From a virus, in IMG/VR virus record IMGVR_UViG_3300044638_001561, positions 1-23,894 of that record: a DNA stretch of 23,894 nucleotides, one strand, 5' to 3'. The translations under genes and the position numbers were made by a program. Below the pieces are notes generated by a model. It saw only the letters and a program-made list of their open reading frames with translations, made no database searches and was not told where the DNA came from. Shown piece after piece: positions 8,215 through 15,299 of the stretch (position 1 is its first letter; the number at the start of each line of letters is the position of its first letter).

Positions 8215-11014
8215 AGGTGTTCACATTCATATTTTTATCAAGGATACTCAACGCTTGCTTCCACCCTGCGTCAAGGCGCGACTTCTTAACTTCAATAAGA
8301 ATATTTCTTTCTTTCATGTTTTGTTCAAACTCTCGTGAACTAACATTCTTATCCGTCAGGTACTTTTTAAACTCAGTGGTAGATATAGTTACTAACCCTG
8401 TCGCTAGATCAATTCTCCCTACAAGGCTAGTGCGTGGCTCCATCGTAACTTTGCCGTCGTTAATACCAAGAAAGCCTGTGTAGTATTTATTGATAAAGTC
8501 ACCGACCAACGCTGAGTGATCTGTCTCGCCCAGAGTAACCACCTTGTCGCGTATGTTAATCATCTCGCTGCATACCTTGTCGTAGATGCGGTTCAGATCG
8601 TAGTCAATGATGCCGAACTCATTAGCTATAGTGCCGCCTGTCATAGCTGCGCCAATGATGTTTTCGTAGAAACGGTAGATTGCGTCGTTGCCAAAATCTT
8701 TCTTAAACCGTTCAATCCACTCTTTCACTATGTCCGTCAGTGCCGCTTCACCTGTTGAGAAGTAAGCTGGAATAAGTTTGCGTCCTGCATGACCGTAGTT
8801 GTACTTGAACGCATCAAACACCTTTGGGCCAAAATCTGGTTCTTCAACCAACAGCCGTGGTTTCATTACAAGAAACTCAATCATACGTGCCATCTCACCT
8901 GTAGCCATAGAGTTGTTGGACATAATCATATCCAGTAACGGCATGTTACAAGTCATCATGGCAATGGCTGACGCTAAAAGTTCATGCTCTCGCTCAGCGT
9001 TAATCGACCCCTGCATCCTGATCTTAGCTTTACCCTGAGAGATAGCGTGAACCATCTTGCTTAACTCTTCTATCTTGCGGGTATGCGCTTCATCAACGCC
9101 GAACGCTGCGTTCTTTAATGTGACGTACCGCTGATTCAAACCATTGTTTGTCGCATCGAACACTGAGATACCAACCGGATTACACCAAACACTTAAGTTG
9201 GCGTACAGCGCGCCCGTCTTACCGTTGCCTGATTTGCCTGTATAACTAACGATAGCGCCCGGCGTAGATGTCAACGGCATCAACGGTGAACCCAATCCAA
9301 TCAACGTACCAAACGCGTGCATCTCCATCGATGGGCGGTTCAACTGTTGCGCGGACTCCTGCCAGCGCTCAAAGGTTCCCTTCGGCTCAAAGTGTTTTGA
9401 TACACTCTTAACCATAGGTGACGCGGGCGTTTGAACAATTGATCCGTTTGATCTAATTAAATGATTGCCGATGACATACTCTCGGCCCAGCCGCTCGTCG
9501 CCTATTACTTCTGTCCAGCCCATCTGCATCTGCATTAACTCGGCTTCTGCCTGTGTCTGTAAGTAGTGCCCCCACTTCATGATATACCCCATGATATGCA
9601 CCAATTTATCTGCGTTACCTGTAACGCCCATAAACCCAATAGCTTTCTTAAACTCGTCAGACGCATTCAAACTCCTAGTAGTCACCATAAAATCGCGCGG
9701 CGCATCTTTAGGCAACAGAAGACGCATCATTAATATTTCGCCGTCAGCTTTGCTAAACATCCTACGTATAGGAAACAACTCATGCGGATAGATAAGCTGC
9801 GGGTCTTGCTCTTTCTTATTACCTTTCTTGTCTAGCTTGGGTGGCGGCTGGTAGTAGATACCGCCTGACTCACCTCTAAAGTATGGGTATAACGCTTGTG
9901 GATGGTCTGGTATTACGTTTGACGGAATACTTTCGGTATTCGTTTGCTCCCAAACTGCGTCCTCTTTAGGAGCTTGCGCGATTTTGATAATTCGTCCAAG
10001 TGCGAGTGGGTTGGTAATCTTTCCTCTGTGTTCGCAGGTGTCGCAGATTCCGGGGTTTTCATTGTCAAAGGTGATGCAAGAATATGGCTTTCCTTGGCGT
10101 AGTGTTGCCTTGCGTTCCGTATCTGAAAATGAATATTTGGGGTAGTCTTCGGATAGCTTGTGGATTGATTCATCGCGGTCAACGCAATGTTGGGCAATAG
10201 AGAGTACGGCAGTCCACATTGGTTCTGGTAGCACCGCAGAGTTTTCAATAGCCCATCTAATCTGTCCGCATCCATCTCCTTCGAGACTTCTAATTGCGAT
10301 TTTTTCAAAGCGTGTCTCCTGATTGTCCAGCTTCATCAATGCTTTAGTGTCATCGTCCAAACCTTTGGGCAGGTTCTTTAAGATTTCTGCTGGCGACTCT
10401 TCTACTATGCCTAAGAACTCTTTGAACTCATCGAACGAATATACCGGCAGATCGTCCGATATAGCCTCACATTTACTCGGTGGAGTTGTCTTATAGTTAA
10501 ACGTATCAGGACAGCGCATGATTCGCGCAGCGTCAGCAGTAACCACAGGGTCGATGTACAACTCGTTTCCAATGCAGAGCGCTTTGAACTTCTCAGCGTA
10601 AGGCTTCCACTCCGCAACGGGGATGTCCCGATCAAATAGCCAGTAGGCGTGTATGCCTGTACCGGAATCGATGATAACGGGGGGAGGTAAATCAACTCTT
10701 GGGATGAAAGAATGTAATGCGACAAGAGCATCCCCTTTACTATCGTATCCTCTTCCGAGAGCTGCCTTACCCGCCCCAACGTCGAGATCGATGAAAAATG
10801 AACGTAGGAATTGCGCGTCCTCTGCCTTGCGGCTATAACCATCGAAGGAAGCAAGTGCCACGTAGACATTTGCTTCTTCCAATTCAAACTGTCTTGCAAT
10901 AGCTTCAACATCATCTATAGACTCCGCAAATTTCTGTGTAATTCTTTTATCTAACTTAGCTACACAGTAAACGCCCTGCGAAGGCAATGCTTTCTCGTAA
11001 AATTGTTTTATCAT
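8156..11014 (-). CDS. Primase-helicase: AEP/RepB-like primase fused to DUF927-type helicase
   Basis: This 952-residue protein fits a phage replicative primase-helicase. The N-terminal part shows archaeo-eukaryotic primase signatures: FIDLDVG (D76, D78), SGTGIHAYW (117-125, H122) and DPVVTADAARIMRCPDTFNYK-like sequence from D155 through R164 to K175. A Cys cluster follows (C313, C324, C327, H329), suggesting a metal-binding linker. The C-terminal half is a P-loop helicase: Walker A GKSGNGKT (593-600), Walker B FGVDEAH (D641, E642), the GKAKIRMQG segment and a sensor-like TCN (N690), as in DUF927-family phage helicases. It would prime and unwind DNA for the family A polymerase encoded upstream. 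The start lacks a Shine-Dalgarno; a 9-bp hairpin lies just before it. Catalysis is inferred from motifs. Confidence 0.88.
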   Translation of the reverse strand: MIKQFYEKALPSQGVYCVAKLDKRITQKFAESIDDVEAIARQFELEEANVYVALASFDGYSRKAEDAQFLRSFFIDLDVGAGKAALGRGYDSKGDALVALHSFIPRVDLPPPVIIDSGTGIHAYWLFDRDIPVAEWKPYAEKFKALCIGNELYIDPVVTADAARIMRCPDTFNYKTTPPSKCEAISDDLPVYSFDEFKEFLGIVEESPAEILKNLPKGLDDDTKALMKLDNQETRFEKIAIRSLEGDGCGQIRWAIENSAVLPEPMWTAVLSIAQHCVDRDESIHKLSEDYPKYSFSDTERKATLRQGKPYSCITFDNENPGICDTCEHRGKITNPLALGRIIKIAQAPKEDAVWEQTNTESIPSNVIPDHPQALYPYFRGESGGIYYQPPPKLDKKGNKKEQDPQLIYPHELFPIRRMFSKADGEILMMRLLLPKDAPRDFMVTTRSLNASDEFKKAIGFMGVTGNADKLVHIMGYIMKWGHYLQTQAEAELMQMQMGWTEVIGDERLGREYVIGNHLIRSNGSIVQTPASPMVKSVSKHFEPKGTFERWQESAQQLNRPSMEMHAFGTLIGLGSPLMPLTSTPGAIVSYTGKSGNGKTGALYANLSVWCNPVGISVFDATNNGLNQRYVTLKNAAFGVDEAHTRKIEELSKMVHAISQGKAKIRMQGSINAEREHELLASAIAMMTCNMPLLDMIMSNNSMATGEMARMIEFLVMKPRLLVEEPDFGPKVFDAFKYNYGHAGRKLIPAYFSTGEAALTDIVKEWIERFKKDFGNDAIYRFYENIIGAAMTGGTIANEFGIIDYDLNRIYDKVCSEMINIRDKVVTLGETDHSALVGDFINKYYTGFLGINDGKVTMEPRTSLVGRIDLATGLVTISTTEFKKYLTDKNVSSREFEQNMKERNILIEVKKSRLDAGWKQALSILDKNMNVNTYVFATEIPDTFFSGDGETD

Positions 11015-11030
11015 AATCGCAGAGACAAGA

Positions 11031-11052
11031 AAGGCAGGATTTCTCCTGCCTT
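11031..11052 (-). promoter_or_regulatory. 9-bp GAAA-loop hairpin just upstream of the primase-helicase start
   Basis: AAGGCAGGA (11031-11039) pairs perfectly with TCCTGCCTT (11044-11052). In the leftward transcript the loop is GAAA, a GNRA-type tetraloop, and the stem is followed by the weakly T-rich TCTTGTCTC. The primase ATG lies about 16-17 nt downstream. The transcript's only good Shine-Dalgarno core near that start (AGGAG) lies inside the 5' arm and loop, so folding would hide it. It could be a weak terminator or attenuator, or a translational switch. Confidence 0.55.
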
Positions 11053-11055
11053 GTG

Positions 11056-11178
11056 TTAATGGGTGGGGTACTCATGGCGCTGGACAAAACAAAGTATCTC
11101 CGCTCCACTATGCCTAGTTCCATTTTCCCCCGTAGAGGGTGAGGTACTCGCTACTTCTGTGAGTTGAGCGCCGTGCAT
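11056..11178 (-). CDS. Possible 40-aa small ORF in the gap before the primase gene
   Basis: This frame starts at an ATG and ends at TAA, with a weak GAG five nt before the start. The product begins MHGAQLTEV and ends QRHEYPTH. A second frame, GTG at 11200 to TAG at 11114 (28 codons, ending LTLYGGKWN), overlaps it. I see no domain. The sequence is less AT-rich than the flanking small genes, and the segment (about 11053-11218) also contains repeated elements: ACGGGGGAAA twice and GAGTACC(C/T)CACCC twice. A structured RNA is therefore as likely as a peptide. Comparison of relatives for frame conservation would settle it. Confidence 0.25.
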   Translation of the reverse strand: MHGAQLTEVASTSPSTGENGTRHSGAEILCFVQRHEYPTH

Positions 11179-11218
11179 CCGCACTCGGTTCAGAGTTCAC
11201 AGCATCCGCTTTCCCCCG

Positions 11219-11533
11219 TTAAATCGGCTTGCCTATCATGTCTTCTATGTAGGCTTTGGCTTCCTTCACAGTCTTAGCAGGTAATACTCCTTCTGCTAAA
11301 TCTTTCTCTACTAGCCTGATGAAAGCCAAAGCTATATCTTCATTCTTACCACGCAGAACCGCGCCGCGAAACCAGTTGTGAACTGTCGCTCTAGAAACTT
11401 CTAACGCTACAGATACGTACTTAGCAGGAAGGTTTGCTTGCACACAAAACTTTGCCAATCTGTAGCCGATGCGATAGGTGTCGTCCGCTTCGTCAAGTCC
11501 ACTTAAAAACTTAGTGCTGTAAGGCCGCGACAT
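11219..11533 (-). CDS. Helix-turn-helix DNA-binding protein
   Basis: This 104-residue protein contains a clear helix-turn-helix at about 36-58 (AKYVSVALEVSRATVHNWF), in which VSRATVHNWFRG is the recognition helix. The N-terminal YSTKFLSGLDEAD and the general plan match a small phage HTH protein often found beside ssDNA-binding genes. Its start is well supported by AAGGGGG a few nt upstream, and the gene begins 8 nt after the ssDNA-binding candidate ends. It is probably a transcriptional regulator or replication accessory factor of the phage. The target is unknown; the repeated elements in the gap just downstream and before the SNF2 helicase are candidate sites. Confidence 0.75.
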   Translation of the reverse strand: MSRPYSTKFLSGLDEADDTYRIGYRLAKFCVQANLPAKYVSVALEVSRATVHNWFRGAVLRGKNEDIALAFIRLVEKDLAEGVLPAKTVKEAKAYIEDMIGKPI

Positions 11534-11541
11534 AATCCCCC

Positions 11542-12381
11542 TTATTTCTTAGTCCACTTCTTAACTACTTCAGAAGCATCAGTTGCTTGCGCAGGAGCGC
11601 GCTTGGTAGTCTCTCTAACGGTAGGCTCTGCCACCGCTATGTCTTCCTCTGTTGTTGCTGTCTCTTTCTTCTTGTAAACAGAAAGTTTAATAGCAGATTC
11701 AGCGGCAGGAGTTTTACCCTGTGCGGTAACAGAGTCATAGTCTGCGGGGTCAACTGCACCTGCTGGACTAAACAATACTTTAGGGAACTGCACCTTAGTA
11801 TCGAACTGCACCTTAGTTACTACACGCCCTTTACTGACGTTGTTATTGGCGAGCATTCCTATGTAGGACTTGAAAGGCCAACGACCATTCTCTTCTTTAC
11901 CAAAAGTCGAAGCTGCGGGGATAACGAATTCCAATACATCACCAGACGGGTCTTTTGGGAGAACAACAGCGGTACGCCATGACAGTTTGCATTTCGCGCC
12001 AACACCGGAATCGTTCGAGCCTTTCGCGGAATTGGGACACACATCGCACGTAGGTGCACAAGGATGCTCAACATCATCGTCAGGCTTAACGGAGTCGTTT
12101 GACCAACAGACGGGGGATGCAATTTTTCCTTCTTCATACGTACCCTCATAGCATTGACGTGACGCGCTGTGTGCCATACGAACGAAAATCACATTCATGT
12201 GACGGTCTTCAATACTGCCTACTTCTTTACCGCCTACCATCTTACGGAATACACCGCCTTTGATAGAGAGACGCTTAGTTTGATTTGCACTGCCGCCAGC
12301 AACCGCTGCCGTGTCTTCATCGACACCGGTCTGAATCATCAAGGGGTTGTTGGCGAGAATGGTTGCGAGTTCTGTACTCAT
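11542..12381 (-). CDS. Cys-rich replication-module protein, candidate ssDNA-binding protein
   Basis: This 279-residue protein sits between helicase and primase genes, where phages commonly encode a single-stranded DNA-binding protein. The core RLSIKGGVFR (about 37-46), RHMNVIFVRMA and later beta-strand-like segments fit an OB-fold-like body. Six cysteines (C77, C92, C108, C112, C115, C131) with CDVCPNS suggest a zinc-binding insertion. The C-terminus (about 225-279) is low-complexity and ends WTKK, basic rather than the acidic tail of E. coli SSB or T7 gp2.5. The start is supported by AAAGGA 8-9 nt upstream. The ssDNA-binding role is inference from position and loose family resemblance. The abundant phage relatives I recall are annotated only as hypothetical or SSB-like. 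Confidence 0.6.
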   Translation of the reverse strand: MSTELATILANNPLMIQTGVDEDTAAVAGGSANQTKRLSIKGGVFRKMVGGKEVGSIEDRHMNVIFVRMAHSASRQCYEGTYEEGKIASPVCWSNDSVKPDDDVEHPCAPTCDVCPNSAKGSNDSGVGAKCKLSWRTAVVLPKDPSGDVLEFVIPAASTFGKEENGRWPFKSYIGMLANNNVSKGRVVTKVQFDTKVQFPKVLFSPAGAVDPADYDSVTAQGKTPAAESAIKLSVYKKKETATTEEDIAVAEPTVRETTKRAPAQATDASEVVKKWTKK

Positions 12382-12398
12382 GATTATTTCCTTTAACT

Positions 12399-12797
12399 TT
12401 ATTTGACTGTGGGTTTCTTAACTGTGATGGTAAATTCACGCATCACGTTCACACCGGGGGGCAAACCTTCATGATGCCGCTCGGACATGAATTCTTTAAA
12501 ATTACTTTGGTGCAACATAGCGGAAAACAATTCAACAGCGCCCGTTTCTATTACGAACTTGTTGAAGTTATCGCGGTCTGAACAGGTGAACCTTTCTTTT
12601 AAATTTTTAATGATGGTGCCATGAGGCGTTCTAATACTGTCCGCTTTAATCTCATTGCACCCCGCTAACATCTCTTGTTCGAGTACAGTCATCTCAGCCT
12701 TTAAAGCTTCGTCTTGCAACTTGAACTCAGACTCAATCCTGTCACGCTCGTTTCTAATAGTCAAGTAGGTTTTAACTAATTCTTCCATGTCATTCAT
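12399..12797 (-). CDS. Conserved coiled-coil protein of phage replication modules
   Basis: The start is placed at the ATG at 12797 (MNDMEELVKTYL), because AGAGG lies 7 nt before it. A longer frame from 12821 would use that Shine-Dalgarno as codons. With this start the gene overlaps the helicase stop by 8 nt and encodes 132 residues. The N-terminal half is helical and charged (about 5-50). It is followed by ADSIRTPHGTIIKN, a conserved block with FNKFVIETGAVELF, and LPPGVNVMREFTITVKKP. I recognise this arrangement from phage proteins next to ssDNA-binding genes, all of unknown function. Coupling to both neighbours suggests a replication or recombination accessory role. Confidence 0.75.
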   Translation of the reverse strand: MNDMEELVKTYLTIRNERDRIESEFKLQDEALKAEMTVLEQEMLAGCNEIKADSIRTPHGTIIKNLKERFTCSDRDNFNKFVIETGAVELFSAMLHQSNFKEFMSERHHEGLPPGVNVMREFTITVKKPTVK

Positions 12798-14367
12798 AGA
12801 TTTCCTCTTTATATAAATCAACTAACTTTTCGTGTGAATCAACTTTATTTTGCAACATTTTGTACATCTTCCGTTCTACTTCTGAACCCTGCAAATGAAC
12901 TACTGTCATACTATTCTTCTGCCCCATACGATCTATTCGGGCTATACACTGTAGATACGTTTCTACACTCATAACAGGCGACCAAAATACTATAGTGTCA
13001 GCAGCGGTCAACGTGACACCGTGCGATGCAGCTTGAGGTTGTATGACCAACACTCGTGGCTCTTGTGTAGTCTGAAACTTATTAACGATGCGTTGCCTTT
13101 CACCAGCAGACACAGCGCCGTTAATAATCTCGCTACTAACTCCGAGTCCTGTAAGAAACTTACTAACCACTTCAATCGTATGCGTGTAAGGTACGAACAC
13201 TAAAATCTTGTGGTCAGTCTCATCTATTACTTCCTCCAACGCTTTCAACCGTGGCGATATATCAAACTCGATTACTTCCCTAGTGTCGGTATATACCGCG
13301 CCGCCTGATACTTGAAGGAGCTTGCTTAGCATTGCTGCTGCATTTACTGCCGAGACTTGTTCGCCAGAAGCTTCAATCAGCATGTCGTCTTTTAGTTTCT
13401 TATAGTATTTAGCAGCTTGTTGAGTAAGCGGTACTTCTCGTGTCTGATAGAGAACATCTGGCAGATCAAGACACTCTGCTTTCGTGAACCTAACTGCGGG
13501 TTGCAGCGCGTCGTATACCATTTGTTTGGAAGACGGTTTCGGCACCCACTTGAACCGTGTAAGTTGCTGCATTACTTTATCCCGCCACGCTGTTGCGTAC
13601 TTAGGAACCTTGCTTGGTGAAACCAAACGCGCTAAACCAAACGCATCGACGGGAGACTGAGATGCGGGAGTACCGGTTAACATCCATAGCCGTGTCTCAG
13701 GTTTAATTAACTTAGCAAGTATCTTCCAACGTATGGTGCTTGTAGACTTGTAAGCGTTCGCTTCATCAACCACTATCAAATCAAAGTTACCGCGATTTAT
13801 ATCGTCAGCCAATATGCCCACGCCATCGTAGTTGGTGATGACGAAGTCATACTCTCCGTTAAGAATCTTCTTACGCTTGGGTGCGGGGCCATACGCTACA
13901 CCTGCTGACCTGTGCATAGCTGTTTTAAACACATCGGCTTGCCACGCTGAATACATAATTGTCAGAGGGCATATAACAAGCACGCGTTTGACCACTCCCA
14001 AGTTCATTAGATAGTCAGCCGCCCATATCACGGAAGATGTCTTACCTGTACCCGCCTCGTTGAAACAGAACGCGCGCCGTCTGCTTGCTAGGAATGAGGC
14101 AGTAGTTTTCTGGTGGGCGAACGGCGTATAGAGGCCGGGCCACTTGTAGTCACGTAGTATGGGTGATGGGAGATTGTTATAGCTAAAAGACTCGGCTATG
14201 AATGTAGCTTCGTCCTGTCCCCAATAAACAAGAAGCTCTGTCTCGTCATCGGTTCGGTCAAGAATCTCACACTTCTCGACGTAGGTGAGGATGTGGTCGG
14301 CATCTGTGTTGGACGCTCGAAACCGTAAAGCAGCGTTATCTACGACTGTAAACTTAATATCACTCAA
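12790..14367 (-). CDS. SNF2-type superfamily 2 helicase/ATPase
   Basis: This 525-residue protein has complete SF2/SNF2 motifs: Walker A GTGKT (106-110), motif II DEAN (201-204), motif III TGTP (231-234), motif V-like QAASHGVTLTAAD (about 445-457) and motif VI QCIARIDRMGQ (473-483). DEAN replaces the common DEAH/DEGH. The start is a TTG at 14365-14367 with GAGG 5 nt upstream; no ATG fits better. It is preceded by a promoter and a leader of about 150 nt, so it heads a transcription subunit that also includes the coiled-coil, ssDNA-binding and HTH genes. It likely remodels or unwinds phage DNA during replication or recombination. Strand specificity cannot be told from sequence. Confidence 0.88.
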   Translation of the reverse strand: MSDIKFTVVDNAALRFRASNTDADHILTYVEKCEILDRTDDETELLVYWGQDEATFIAESFSYNNLPSPILRDYKWPGLYTPFAHQKTTASFLASRRRAFCFNEAGTGKTSSVIWAADYLMNLGVVKRVLVICPLTIMYSAWQADVFKTAMHRSAGVAYGPAPKRKKILNGEYDFVITNYDGVGILADDINRGNFDLIVVDEANAYKSTSTIRWKILAKLIKPETRLWMLTGTPASQSPVDAFGLARLVSPSKVPKYATAWRDKVMQQLTRFKWVPKPSSKQMVYDALQPAVRFTKAECLDLPDVLYQTREVPLTQQAAKYYKKLKDDMLIEASGEQVSAVNAAAMLSKLLQVSGGAVYTDTREVIEFDISPRLKALEEVIDETDHKILVFVPYTHTIEVVSKFLTGLGVSSEIINGAVSAGERQRIVNKFQTTQEPRVLVIQPQAASHGVTLTAADTIVFWSPVMSVETYLQCIARIDRMGQKNSMTVVHLQGSEVERKMYKMLQNKVDSHEKLVDLYKEEIYE

Positions 14368-14389
14368 TTTAGCCTCACTGTAAACTTAA
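14345..14389 (-). repeat. 13-bp direct repeat bracketing the helicase start codon
   Basis: TTAAGTTTACAGT (minus-strand sense) occurs at 14345-14357 and exactly at 14377-14389, 32 nt apart. The upstream copy ends at the Shine-Dalgarno; the downstream copy lies in codons 4-8. The TTG start lies between them. The period is not a multiple of three, so an in-frame coding duplication does not explain it. It could be a paired operator or a site for translational repression. Confidence 0.5.
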
Positions 14390-14520
14390 ACTGTGGCCCC
14401 TTACGGGGGCTAATCGGTTACATCCGTGCCCTAGTGGTACTCGAAAGGTCGGACACTAAGTAACTGATGCAGTTTATGGGGGAAAAACCTTTAGCGAGAA
14501 GAAAACCCCCGCCCACTTGC
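14368..14520 (-). promoter_or_regulatory. Structured 5' leader of the helicase transcript
   Basis: No gene is seen in these 153 nt. On the minus strand the region has a G5...C5 pair spanning about 23 nt near 14480-14512, a short AACTG-CAT-CAGTT hairpin near 14461-14473, and a GCCCC-CGTAA-GGGGC hairpin around 14396-14410, about 30 nt before the start codon. A GAGTACC element near 14436-14442 matches elements in the 11.05-11.2 kb gap. A cis-acting leader is plausible, but no known riboswitch is recognised. Confidence 0.4.
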
Positions 14521-14549
14521 ACCTTACGGCATGAAATTATTAATGTCAA
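14521..14549 (-). promoter_or_regulatory. Sigma-70-like promoter upstream of the SNF2 helicase
   Basis: A perfect -35 box TTGACA (14549-14544 on the minus strand) is followed by a 17-bp spacer and TAAGGT (14526-14521), which matches three of six -10 positions. It sits directly after the stop of the HNH-like gene. This is the only intergenic place in this part of the arm with room for a promoter, and it points at the helicase operon. The weak -10 box keeps this provisional. Confidence 0.5.
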
Positions 14550-14557
14550 CTAAAACT

Positions 14558-14812
14558 TTACTTCATTGATCCGTCGGGCTTACGTTTGAAGCTACGATTC
14601 TTGGCGGGGGATTCTAAACGAACTCCGTCTGCATTGCTGCCGCCTTTAGATAACGCTTTGACGTGGGCAACATCTTTACCCTTTCGGCTAACGCCTTTCT
14701 TGTCCATCTCCCGCCTAGCCTTCTGGCGTTCCATACGGTTATCGTGTTCGCCCCGAGCCAACTCTTGTTGGTATTCTTTCTTATAGGGTCTTGGTGTCTT
14801 CGTGTATGCCAT
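14558..14812 (-). CDS. Small basic HNH-like protein
   Basis: This 84-residue, strongly basic protein has the core KGKDVAHVKALSKGGSN (D47, H50, N60) followed by a conserved N72 in KNRSFKR. The order and spacing resemble the short phage HNH-endonuclease family (DVDHxxPxSKGG...NxRSF). There are no cysteines, and Ala replaces the usual Asp before the His, so activity is uncertain. It starts with GAGGT five nt upstream, supplied by the tail of the preceding 53-aa gene (coupling copy C). The gene is last before the helicase promoter. Confidence 0.65.
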   Translation of the reverse strand: MAYTKTPRPYKKEYQQELARGEHDNRMERQKARREMDKKGVSRKGKDVAHVKALSKGGSNADGVRLESPAKNRSFKRKPDGSMK

Positions 14813-14942
14813 GTTTTACCTCGTGAATTTTGTCGTTCTGTTCTTTATTACGGTATGTATACAAGCTTCTAGCCAAAGCTTCAGTTAATTCTTTCTTTGT
14901 TTGTTGCATCGATTCTGCTAGTGCTTTGGTGTACTCGTTCAT
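14781..14942 (-). CDS. 53-aa small protein
   Basis: The frame runs from ATG 14942 to TAA 14781-14783. AAGGGA lies about 8 nt upstream and the previous gene ends 20 nt away. The product (MNEYTKALAES...) is charged and helical, and its end QNDKIHEVK lies in the repeated junction cassette that also provides the Shine-Dalgarno of the HNH-like gene. The gene extends 32 nt into that next gene. No homologous domain is recognised. The repeat pattern and Shine-Dalgarno support translation, but the function is unknown. Confidence 0.5.
   Translation of the reverse strand: MNEYTKALAESMQQTKKELTEALARSLYTYRNKEQNDKIHEVKHGIHEDTKTL
14810..14840 (-). repeat. Junction cassette family 1, copy C
   Basis: This 31-nt segment encodes NDKIHEVK of the 53-aa protein and carries GAGGT and the ATG of the HNH-like gene. 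By eye it differs from copy A at about 8 of 31 positions. Confidence 0.55.
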
Positions 14943-14962
14943 TAGTTAATCCCTTATCCTTC

Positions 14963-15139
14963 CTACCCAACTTCTGTAGTTTGCTCCAAACTTTCTTCAC
15001 CAATCTCTTCGTTTCTTCTTTTGTTGGCGCAGTGTATCTCTGCGTTAAGTTCTTTTGGGCGTCGGTATTCATGTTTAAAAATATCATCTAATATTTTAAG
15101 CGTTTCTGTTTTAAACGCGCTCGCTGTCAGTATCGGCAT
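14963..15139 (-). CDS. 58-aa small acidic protein
   Basis: ATG 15139 to TAG 14963-14965, with GGAG and a 7-nt spacer (junction cassette copy A). The product begins MPILTASAFKTETLKILDD and ends EQTTEVG. A longer alternative frame (15087-14881, starting MIFLNMNTDA) covers the same DNA but has no Shine-Dalgarno and would collide with the next gene. I therefore prefer this one. The sequence suggests a helical, charged peptide; no family is recognised. Confidence 0.5.
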   Translation of the reverse strand: MPILTASAFKTETLKILDDIFKHEYRRPKELNAEIHCANKRRNEEIGEESLEQTTEVG

Positions 15140-15299
15140 CTTTTACTCCGTGTATCTGATCGTTGTGTATATTCACTTGGTTAAACTCAACAAAACTGTC
15201 ATAGTCCTTAGTAATATTTAACCATATAGTTCTTTCATGGTTAGGCACAAAATTAGGCATCCTCGGGTCAGTCCAACCGTAAGAATAACTATTTTTCAT
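15111..15299 (-). CDS. 62-aa small protein
   Basis: ATG at 15299 lies 7 nt after GGAG in junction cassette copy B. The product MKNSYSYGWTDPRMPNF... has many aromatic and Asn residues and ends with IHNDQIHGVKD plus a short tail. The end overlaps the following 58-aa gene by 29 nt. The same C-terminal peptide ends the upstream 65-aa protein, although their N-terminal parts are unrelated. Function unknown; the start is well supported. Confidence 0.6.
   Translation of the reverse strand: MKNSYSYGWTDPRMPNFVPNHERTIWLNITKDYDSFVEFNQVNIHNDQIHGVKDADTDSERV
15137..15167 (-). repeat. Junction cassette family 1, copy A
   Basis: This 31-nt segment encodes NDQIHGVKD of the 62-aa protein and includes GGAG and the ATG of the 58-aa gene. 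It differs from copy B at three positions. The similarity extends some 20 nt further into the upstream gene (GAGTTTAA...CCA). Confidence 0.7.

Noticed and set aside
9913-10308. 131-codon frame within the primase-helicase gene, other phase
   Set aside because: The primase frame carries continuous conserved motifs through this stretch. The alternative has no Shine-Dalgarno or domain.
10411-10914. 167-codon frame within the primase domain region
   Set aside because: It overlaps the AEP motifs in another phase and is Ser/Leu/Arg-rich with no domain; a shadow frame.
14881-15087. 68-codon frame on the minus strand (MIFLNMNTDAQKN...)
   Set aside because: It has no Shine-Dalgarno, and it overlaps the 53-aa gene by 62 nt and most of a 58-aa frame that starts with a well placed GGAG in junction cassette copy A. 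The latter is preferred.
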